Below are positions 27,278-34,800 of a stretch of 64,000 nucleotides of DNA, piece after piece. The number at the start of each line of letters is the position of its first letter. The stretch's first letter is position 1. The stretch lies in contig NZ_FCOB02000041.1 in assembly GCF_001545075.1 (NCBI RefSeq), positions 1-64,000 on the forward strand, given 5' to 3'. Made by a program: the position numbers and the translations under genes. A model generated the notes under the pieces. The model saw only the letters and a list, made by a program, of their open reading frames with translations, searched no databases and was not told the DNA's origin. Source of the DNA: Caballeronia ptereochthonis (GTDB taxonomy: Bacteria > Pseudomonadota > Gammaproteobacteria > Burkholderiales > Burkholderiaceae).

Positions 27278-27700
27278 ATGAACGGTAGGGATCCATATCA
27301 GGGCTTTCGGTATGTCGTCGAGATCGAAGGTCTCACGGTCGGCGGCTTCAGCCGCGTGAAAGGCCTGACCCGCGAGGTAAAGGTCGAGGCGTACAGGGAG
27401 GGCGGCGTGAACGACTTCGAGTACAAGCTGGCCTCGCTGTGCAGCTTCGGTGCGCTCACGCTCGAACACGGTCTCGCCGACTTGACGCTGTGGCAATGGA
27501 ACGATGCTGTCGTGAACGGCGACGTGCGTCGCCGCAAGATCACGATCGCGCTGCAGGACGGAGCGGGCAATGAAGTGTGGCGTGTGCATGCCGACGATGC
27601 ATTCCCCGTCAAGTGGACGCTTACGGACTTCGATGCCGCCAACTCGCAGGTGATCATCGAGAGTGTCGAATTCGTTCATCACGGTCTGAGGCGCTCATGA
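27278..27700 (+). CDS. inner tube protein 2 (tube initiator, Afp5-like)
   Basis: A 140-residue gp19-family protein starting at MNGRDPYQGFRYVVEIEGLT, followed by VGGFSRVKGLTREVKVEAYR, GGVNDFEYKL and LTLEHGLADLTLWQWN. It is similar in fold to the first tube protein but divergent. In Afp/PVC the second tube protein forms the first ring, joining tube to baseplate. The stop overlaps the next start (ATGA). Confidence 0.9.
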   Translation: MNGRDPYQGFRYVVEIEGLTVGGFSRVKGLTREVKVEAYREGGVNDFEYKLASLCSFGALTLEHGLADLTLWQWNDAVVNGDVRRRKITIALQDGAGNEVWRVHADDAFPVKWTLTDFDAANSQVIIESVEFVHHGLRRS

Positions 27701-28710
27701 AAACGGCCTATATCTCGCGCCGGTTGTGCGGTACCCCCGGCCATGTGCATGAGGCGGCGAGCTGGCGCCGTCTCGCGCTACGTTTTCGGGCGGATCGGCG
27801 CGGCCGTCATCTGCGCGCAGCGGTGGTCGTCCACCGGGATTCGCGCGTATTCCTGACGATCCGGCCCATGACCTGGCTCGCTGTGCGGCGGATCCACGAT
27901 GCGCCGAATATGACGCGTGAGCACGACCAGGCGGGCTCGACGTCGGTCCGTGCGCGGGTGTCGCATCCCGCGAAGCATGCGAACGATGTCGTGCGCGCAG
28001 GCGCCTCGCGGCCGGCGCCGGCGGCCATGCCGTTGCTTGCCGTGAACAGACTCCGTCGCGATGCTCGGCGCGAACCGGCGCTGCCCGTCGGCGGGGCGGC
28101 TGCGGCGACCTCGCTTCCGATGGCGCAATCCACGTCGACTGCGTGGCACGTACGCATTCGCCAGAACGACTCCGATTCGGCACGCGCTCGGACGATCCGC
28201 GCTCCCGATGCGCCACGCGGCGCGATCACATCGCCGCGGCCGTATCACGCCGCTGCGACACCGGTCTCGCGGGCCGGTGGTGCGTCCGCACGCGCGCCGG
28301 TTCCGGGCGCCGCAGCGTCGGCATCCACGTCTGCGTTCGCGCCGTTGGATCGCGCCTCGCCGCGATCCGTAACACGGCTCACGACACCGCACGACACGCG
28401 CATTCACTTGGCTTCGCCGTCTGCTCGCGCCGTCCGCGTGACGGTCGCGCCGGCTGCGGAGCTCGTCTGGGCGAGATCCCCGCGCCCCGCGCGCGCGGTC
28501 GATGCAACACGGCCCGTATCGCTGGACGAACGCCCGGCGCACGCGCCGCCCGCGCGCGCCCCGGCGCTTCAGGCCGAGATCGTCTCGCACGCCTGCGAAG
28601 TCGTGCGTCGCGAAATGCTGAGCGGCGCCGTGGTCGAGCGTCTCGCGGAGGACGTGATCCGGCGCATCGACCGGCGCTCGCGCATCGAACGCGAGCGGCG
28701 CGGACTCTGA
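27697..28710 (+). CDS. Arg/Ala/Pro-rich eCIS protein with conserved C-terminal helix
   Basis: A 337-residue, strongly basic protein of low complexity. Residues about 60-280 are mainly Ala, Arg, Pro, Ser and Thr and look disordered. Only the ends look structured: an N-terminal strand region (WRRLALRFRADRRGRHLRAA) and the C-terminal helix IVSHACEVVRREMLSGAVVE then RLAEDVIRRIDRRSRIERER. This C-terminal pattern recurs in eCIS genes located between tube 2 and the LysM protein (Afp6 position). Probably the helix docks to the baseplate while the linker varies. The overlap with the tube gene supports it as a real gene despite its odd composition. Confidence 0.65.
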   Translation: MKTAYISRRLCGTPGHVHEAASWRRLALRFRADRRGRHLRAAVVVHRDSRVFLTIRPMTWLAVRRIHDAPNMTREHDQAGSTSVRARVSHPAKHANDVVRAGASRPAPAAMPLLAVNRLRRDARREPALPVGGAAAATSLPMAQSTSTAWHVRIRQNDSDSARARTIRAPDAPRGAITSPRPYHAAATPVSRAGGASARAPVPGAAASASTSAFAPLDRASPRSVTRLTTPHDTRIHLASPSARAVRVTVAPAAELVWARSPRPARAVDATRPVSLDERPAHAPPARAPALQAEIVSHACEVVRREMLSGAVVERLAEDVIRRIDRRSRIERERRGL

Positions 28711-28742
28711 AGCCTTTCTCACGGATATCGAAGGAGCGCATC

Positions 28743-29432
28743 GTGGCAAAGCTCGAGAAGGCGAAGATCACCGTGCTGGCGGGCAGCAAGAATGGGCAAG
28801 TATTCGAAGTGCTGTTCAATCCGACCGAGTACAGCTTCGACCGCTCCAACACCTACAAGGCGACCGCCGTGCCCGGCCTCGGCAGCCCGTTGCTGCAGTT
28901 CGTGAACGGCGAGGCCGATCAGCTGAGCATGGAACTGTTCCTCGACGACTACACCGATCCGTCGGGCCGTCAGCCGGCGACGACGCAGCGCTCTGTCGAG
29001 GATCGTCTCAAGGACCTGGGCGGCCTGCTAAATATCGATCGCGATCTGCATGCGCCGCCGCCCGTGCGCTTTTCATGGGGACCGCTCGAATTCACCGGCG
29101 TCATCGAAAAGCTCGGGCGCAAGGTCAGCCTGTTCCAGCCGGACGGATCGCCCGCGCGCGCTCGATTGTCGGTGACCTTCAAGGAATACCGTACGCTGCA
29201 GGAACAGCTCACGTCGCCGCGGCGCGAGTCGGCCGACAAGAGCAAGCGCCGTGTGGTGGTCGGCCCGCAGGCGCTCTGGGCGATCGCCGCGCAGGAGTAC
29301 GGCGATGCGGCGCAATGGCGGCGGATCGCCGACGGCAACGATCTCGACGACCCTCGCGACATCCGCCCGGGTCAATGGCTGATTCTTCCGCCTCAGGACA
29401 GCAACGATGGAACTGGCGCAAGTCTCTCGTAA
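28743..29432 (+). CDS. LysM baseplate/tube-adaptor protein (Afp7-like)
   Basis: A 229-residue protein with GTG start and AAGGAG 7 bases ahead. The N-terminal domain reads EVLFNPTEYSFDRSNTYKAT and SMELFLDDYTDP, as in gp53/Afp7-type baseplate proteins. The C-terminus (about 175-215) is a LysM module: ALWAIAAQEYGDAAQWRRIA with RPGQWLILPP. The LysM domain in these proteins clamps the hub rather than necessarily binding peptidoglycan. Its last 26 bases overlap the next gene. Confidence 0.88.
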   Translation: MAKLEKAKITVLAGSKNGQVFEVLFNPTEYSFDRSNTYKATAVPGLGSPLLQFVNGEADQLSMELFLDDYTDPSGRQPATTQRSVEDRLKDLGGLLNIDRDLHAPPPVRFSWGPLEFTGVIEKLGRKVSLFQPDGSPARARLSVTFKEYRTLQEQLTSPRRESADKSKRRVVVGPQALWAIAAQEYGDAAQWRRIADGNDLDDPRDIRPGQWLILPPQDSNDGTGASLS

Positions 29433-30507
29433 CAGCGGCGGGTTCTATGTGCCCGCATTCGCGGTGCGCGTGGCGCGCCGCGATCTGATGCGCGAGCTTC
29501 TGATTCCCGTGAGTCAGGTCGAGGTCGACCTCGTGCTGAGCGCGGCCGGGCGCTTCTCGTTCACGGTGGTCAACGTGTACGACATCGACCGGCATGCGTT
29601 CGTCTCGGGGCTCGGCCAGCCGGTGCTCGATGTGCTCGCGTTCGGCGCGGCAGTCGAGATCCGCATCGGTTATGGCGACGTCAGCGCGCTCGACACGATC
29701 ATGACCGGCGTGATCACCGAAGTCGGCACGAACTTCCCGGAAGGCGGGCTGCCCGAGTTGAGCGTGGCGGGTTACGACCGCGGCTTTCCGCTCACGGTCG
29801 GCAAGAACTCGCGCACCTGGGCGAACGCGAGCGACAGCGACGCCGTGGCGGAAATCGCGCGCTTCCATCATCTCGACGGCGAGATCGAGAGCACGCGGGA
29901 AAAGCATGCGCAGATCGAGCAGAACCAGGAAACCGACATCGATTTCATCAAGAAGCTGGCGGAGCGCAATCACTTCGAGTTCTACGTGCGCAAGGACACG
30001 CTGCACTTCAGCAAGCCGAAGGACAAGGGCGACGGCGTCGTCACGCTGAAATGGGGCGAAGGATTGCTGAGCTTCAAGCCGGAGGCGAATCTGGCGGGGC
30101 AGGTAAGCGGCGTGGAAGTCTATGGCTGGGACACGAACTCCAAGCGTCTCATCAAGGGCGTGGCGCGAGCCGGCGACGAGTCGGGCCGCGAGCCGGGGCG
30201 CCAAAGCGCCGCCGATCTCCTGCGCGGGCCCAAGACGCAGTTGCCGATGCTGCGGCTGCGCCAGCCCGTCTTCACCAAGGCCGAGGCCGACGAACGGGCG
30301 AAGTCCGCGCTCAACGAAAGCGCGAAGCAGTTCCTCACCGGCGAGGCCGAGTCCATCGGGCTGCCGCAGATCCTGCCTGACGAGAGCGTGTCGCTGCTCA
30401 ACCTCGGCATGCCGTTTTCCAAGACCTACTACGTGCAGCAGTCGGTGCACAAGGTCGATTCCAACGGATATCGCACGCGTTTCAAGGTCAAGGAGACGAC
30501 GTTATGA
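29407..30507 (+). CDS. phage late-control D (gpD) hub protein
   Basis: A 366-residue baseplate hub of the gpD/gp27 family: VEVDLVLSAAGRFSFTVVNV, VEIRIGYGDVSALDTIMTGV, VGKNSRTWANASDSDAVAEI and the typical NQETDIDFIKKLAERNHFEF. Together with the next gene it forms the VgrG-like hub and spike, which in Afp8 is a single fused protein. The start overlaps the LysM gene and the stop overlaps the gpV gene (ATGA). Confidence 0.9.
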   Translation: MELAQVSRNSGGFYVPAFAVRVARRDLMRELLIPVSQVEVDLVLSAAGRFSFTVVNVYDIDRHAFVSGLGQPVLDVLAFGAAVEIRIGYGDVSALDTIMTGVITEVGTNFPEGGLPELSVAGYDRGFPLTVGKNSRTWANASDSDAVAEIARFHHLDGEIESTREKHAQIEQNQETDIDFIKKLAERNHFEFYVRKDTLHFSKPKDKGDGVVTLKWGEGLLSFKPEANLAGQVSGVEVYGWDTNSKRLIKGVARAGDESGREPGRQSAADLLRGPKTQLPMLRLRQPVFTKAEADERAKSALNESAKQFLTGEAESIGLPQILPDESVSLLNLGMPFSKTYYVQQSVHKVDSNGYRTRFKVKETTL

Positions 30508-31145
30508 GCGAACAGTACGCCGGGCCGCGCGAAACCAGTCTCGAAGCCGGCGGCTTCGTCAAGGGCGTGGCGCTCGCGCTCGTCGCGGACAACCACGATC
30601 CGGACGGCCTCGCGCGCATCAAGGTGAGCTACCCGTGGCACAGCCAGCCCACCGAAAGCTATTGGGCCCGCATCGCGGTGCCGATGGCGGGCAACGGGCG
30701 CGGCGCGGTGTTTCTGCCGGAAGTGGGCGACGAGGTGCTCGTCGTGTTCGAACGGGAGGACATGCGCTTTCCGTTCGTGCTGGGCGGGCTCTGGAACGGC
30801 AAGGACAAGCCGCCGGAATCTAACTCCAATGGACGCAACGATATCCGTGTGATCAAGACCCGCAAGGGCCACACACTGTTGTTCGACGACAGCGAGGGCA
30901 ACGGCCGCGTCGAATTGCAGCTCGCCGACGGCAAGCGGCTCGCGATCGACGACAGCGGGCTCAAGCTCGACGACGGCTCCGGCAACGTACTGACGATCGA
31001 CACGCGCGGTGGCGCGATGAGCCTGAAGGCCGGCCAGCGCATTTCGCTGCAAGCGCCGTCGATTTCACTAGAGGCGACGGGCAGTCTGTCGCTCAAGGCG
31101 AATGCATCGGTGGAAGTCAAAGGGATGCCGGTCAGCATCAATTGA
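30504..31145 (+). CDS. baseplate spike protein, gpV/VgrG-like
   Basis: A 213-residue spike. The OB-fold domain reads ADNHDPDGLARIKVSYPWHS, ESYWARIAVPMAGNGRGAVF and LPEVGDEVLVVFEREDMRFP, followed by FVLGGLWNGKDKPP. The second half is repetitive beta-helix (VELQLADGKRLAIDDSGLKL and similar short repeats) that forms the trimeric needle. It sits directly before the PAAR tip gene, consistent with hub-spike-tip assembly. Confidence 0.93.
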   Translation: MSEQYAGPRETSLEAGGFVKGVALALVADNHDPDGLARIKVSYPWHSQPTESYWARIAVPMAGNGRGAVFLPEVGDEVLVVFEREDMRFPFVLGGLWNGKDKPPESNSNGRNDIRVIKTRKGHTLLFDDSEGNGRVELQLADGKRLAIDDSGLKLDDGSGNVLTIDTRGGAMSLKAGQRISLQAPSISLEATGSLSLKANASVEVKGMPVSIN

Positions 31146-31184
31146 TGCATCGGCGTAGGGCGACATCGTTTCAAGGAGGCGGAC

Positions 31185-31481
31185 ATGGGACTTCCTGCTG
31201 CGCGGCTCGGCGACATGACGAGCCATGGCACGCCGCTCGGACCGGGGCCGGGATGCCCGACCGTGCTGATCGGGGGCAAGCCGGCGTGGCGTAGCGGCGG
31301 CGACGCGCACGCCTGCCCGCTCAGCGACGGACCCAAGCCGCATGTCGGCGGCAGCGTCGCGCTCGGCAGCACGAGCGTCGTGATCGGCGGCGCACCGGCC
31401 GCGCGGCAGGGCGACGCGGTCGTCGAGGCGAGCGCGCCGAACCTGATCGCGGCGGGTTGCCCGACCGTGCTCATAGGCTAG
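31185..31481 (+). CDS. PAAR-domain spike tip protein
   Basis: A 98-residue protein with the PAAR pattern: LPAARLGDMTSHGTPLGPGP at the start, VLIGGKPAWRSGGDAHACPL with His/Cys zinc ligands, and VVIGGAPAARQGDAVV near the end. PAAR proteins form the sharp zinc-bound tip on the spike trimer. There is no C-terminal effector extension, so cargo is probably carried inside the tube rather than on the tip. AAGGAGG lies before the ATG. Confidence 0.93.
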   Translation: MGLPAARLGDMTSHGTPLGPGPGCPTVLIGGKPAWRSGGDAHACPLSDGPKPHVGGSVALGSTSVVIGGAPAARQGDAVVEASAPNLIAAGCPTVLIG

Positions 31482-31488
31482 CTGCGCC

Positions 31489-31899
31489 ATGACCGACAAA
31501 CGCGAATTTCTCGGCCGCGGCTGGGCTTTTCCGGTGCAGCTGGACCCGGCCACGGGCACGGTCGCGATCGCCGAGTACGAGGAGGACATCCGCCAGGCGA
31601 TCCGCGTCATTCTCGGCACTGCGCCGGGCGAGCGCGTGATGCGCGCGGATTTTGGTTGCGGCATCTACGACATGGTGTTCGAAGTGATCGACGCGGCGAC
31701 GCTCACGCGCGTGAACAATCTGATCCAGCAATCGCTGACGCAATACGAGCCGCGTATCGAACTGCTGCGGGTGGACGTCGATCCGTATCAGGCGGCACAA
31801 GGCCGGCTCGACGTCTCGATTGACTATCGGGTGCGCAGCACCAATCAGGCCGGCAATCTCGTCTATCCGTTCTACTTTCGCGAGGGAGGGCAGACGTGA
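31489..31899 (+). CDS. GPW/gp25-like baseplate wedge protein
   Basis: A 136-residue gp25-family protein: FLGRGWAFPVQLDPATGTVA, EEDIRQAIRVILGTAPGERV and MRADFGCGIYDMVFE. It starts 7 bases after the PAAR gene. gp25 triggers sheath assembly at the baseplate; the EPR-like triplet appears here as G-E-R in PGERVMR. Equivalent to Afp9/Pvc9. The stop overlaps the next gene's GTG start. Confidence 0.93.
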   Translation: MTDKREFLGRGWAFPVQLDPATGTVAIAEYEEDIRQAIRVILGTAPGERVMRADFGCGIYDMVFEVIDAATLTRVNNLIQQSLTQYEPRIELLRVDVDPYQAAQGRLDVSIDYRVRSTNQAGNLVYPFYFREGGQT

Positions 31900-34800
31900 A
31901 CCGCCCCGATCCGACCGTCGAAGCGCGCCGCGCGCCCGAGCTGTTCGCGCAGCTGGCGGCGCGCGCCCGGCTGTGGCTGCCCGGGTGGCAGCCGGTCGGC
32001 GCTGCGCCCGACTTCATCGAAGCGCTGCTGCGGATTGCGGCGAAGCTCGAATCCGAAGTCGCGGAACGGCTGGACCGGACGCCCGCCAAGGCGGCGCTCG
32101 GCTTGCTGGACTGGCTCGCGATCAGGCCGCAAGCGGGACTGGCGGCGCGGCTGCCGGTGGTTTTCGGCCTCTCGGACCGCGCGGTGAACGCGCTCCTGGC
32201 AGTCGCGCCGGTGCGCATCCAGGCGAACGCCGGTGATACGCCCGTCGCGTTCGAGACGCAGCAGGACGTGCAGCTCGTGCTGTCGCCGATCGTGCAGCTG
32301 GTCGGTGCGAATCTCGTCGACGACGTGTTCGATCTGCCGCCCGCGAGCGTGCTGAGCGTTGCTTCACCGGAGCCGGCACCCGCGGAATGGCTCCTGACGA
32401 GCGACGCGCCGGCCGGCTCGGCGCGCGTACAGCTTGCCCCGGCGCTGGGCTTGGGCGCGGGCATGGTCCTTCGCATCGGCGCGGCGCTGTACGTGGTGTC
32501 GGCGGATCCGACAGGCGATCTCGTTCCGCTTGATCCGCCGCTCGCAAGCGGCGCGGCAGCGGGCACTCAGGTGGTCGAAGTACGTGACTTCGCGCCGTTT
32601 GCGGCGACCGTACTGAACCGGCAGGTTCACGCCTTGTACATCGGCGACGACGATGCACTCAATCTCGAGACGGCCGCGACCATCACCGTCGACGCGGCCG
32701 GCTTGCCAAGCGATCTGGACTGGCGCTACTGGGGCAAGACGAGCGACGGCGATCCCGCCTGGCTGCCGCTCGCTGCCGAGCCGGCCGCGCCGGGCATCCT
32801 GCTGCGCAAAAGTTCGACCGCGCCGTTCGAACCGCTCGAGATCCACGGCGTGCAGACACGCTGGCTGCGCGCAACGGCGCCCGGCGGCGATCGCGAGCCC
32901 ACGACGTTACAGAGCCTCGGACTGAAGATCGCGTCGGTTCCGCTGCCGTCCGCGCAGGACTCTGCAGCAACCGACGATCCCGGCGCCGCGAGCGCGGGCA
33001 CGGGGTCGGACGGCTCGTCCGGCGTGGATGCCTCCTCCGACGTTGCCGCCGCGCCGAAACTCGAAGCCGTGGCGAACACGACTGCGATCGTGCTGAACGA
33101 CAAGTTTTATCCATTCGGCCAGATCCCGCGGCAATTCGATGCGTTCTACGTCGCGTCACCGGAAGCGTTCTCGAAGTCCGGCGCGACCGTCACGATCGCG
33201 TTCCGGATGTCCGACGCTACCTCCGGGCCGAGCGTTCTCGTGCCGATGCGTGACGGCGGCTTCCGCGTGTTCGGCGTCGGCCGGGACGGCGCCTTGCATC
33301 AGTACGTGCTGTCACCTGGCGAGCCCCTGCGGCTGCGCTACCTCGGCCCCGCGCGGCCGGCGCTGAGCGGCGACGATGCGGGCGGCGCGGCGGCCAGCAC
33401 GCCGCGCTTTCTCGGCGCGGACTGGCGCATGCCGCCCGCCGTCGCGTCGCAGGACGGGCGTCTGCTGATCGCGGTGTGGTCGGGCGCGGACGTGTGGGCC
33501 TGGACGCAGAGCATTGAGGAGCCCTCGCAGGGTCGCTGGTCCTATTGCGGCACGCTTCCCGGCAGCGCCGACGGTGCCCGCGTAAGGCAGCTCGTCGCCC
33601 TCGGCGGCGACGGATCGACGGAACTCGCGTTGCTTGCCGTCGCCGGCAAGGACAAGGAAGGCACCCTGTATGACAGCGTGCTGTCGTGGCAGGCGAACGA
33701 GGTGGCAGCGCCGGGAAAGGTAGAGTTGCGCGCTCCGTGGACGCGGATCGCGGCTGCTTCGCCTGCCGCTCGATGGCAACGCATCGCGCCGGTGCTCAGG
33801 GCATCGGCGGGTCCGTGGGGGGCGGCGCTGCGCGATGTCTTCTTCGCGCTGGACGCCGACGGGCATGTCGCGCTGTTCGGATCGAATGGAGACGAACGGA
33901 CGTGGAAGCGACTTGAGCTTCCCGGCGAAGCGATCAGGGACAGGGCATGGTCGCCCGACTTCACGCCGCTCGCGGTCCTGTCCGGCGTGGAGGAGAGCGT
34001 CGCACCGCTGCACGGAACGCTCGAACTGGCCGGCGTACGCAAACGCGAAGAGAAGAGCAGCGATGACAAGCTGCTTTACTATTCCTGGCGCGACGCCACG
34101 ATCTCGGGCGCGGATACGGTATTGAAGGACGAGCATTCCGTGGAGGATGTCGACCTTTCCGGCACGGTGGTCGGCGCCGGGCCCGCGCTGGCGCCGGCGC
34201 CAGATACGGGTCCGGCCGCCGCCTCGCGCTGGAGCGCGCTGCTGACGCTGAACCACGATCATGCGCGTTCGCTTGCGCGATGGCCCGCGGCGAGCGATTC
34301 GGTCGACAGGTTCGACGTGCCGTCGCAGATCGGCCTGCCGAACACCAGCCCGGCGGTGGCGGGCGCGCGTCTGATCGTTCCGGGTGCGAATCGCGACATC
34401 CTGATCGCGACCGTCAAGGACGGGGCGTCACAGCAGCTGAGCATCGCATCCGGCACGCTGTCCGATGCGTTCGTCACTACCGACGAGCTTGCAGAAAAAG
34501 ATGTCCTCGAATTCGATGCTGGGCGCTGTGTGCGCGCGGATGCCGGGCGGCAGGTCGATTTCATGTCCGGCTCCTGGCTCTATCTGCCCGGCATTCCGCT
34601 CGATGGCGATCAAGCGAAGCATTACGTCGTCGATTCCGCCGACCTGACTTTCTCCGCACGTCGCAGGGTCCGGCAAGGCAAGGGCGTTCTATGGACGTCG
34701 GCTGCCTCGCCCGACGCATTTGAAACAGGCATGCGCCTGCTGCTGGAATGGAGCGCCGACGGGAAGCAGCGATTGCAGACCTGCATCATCGAGACCGTGA

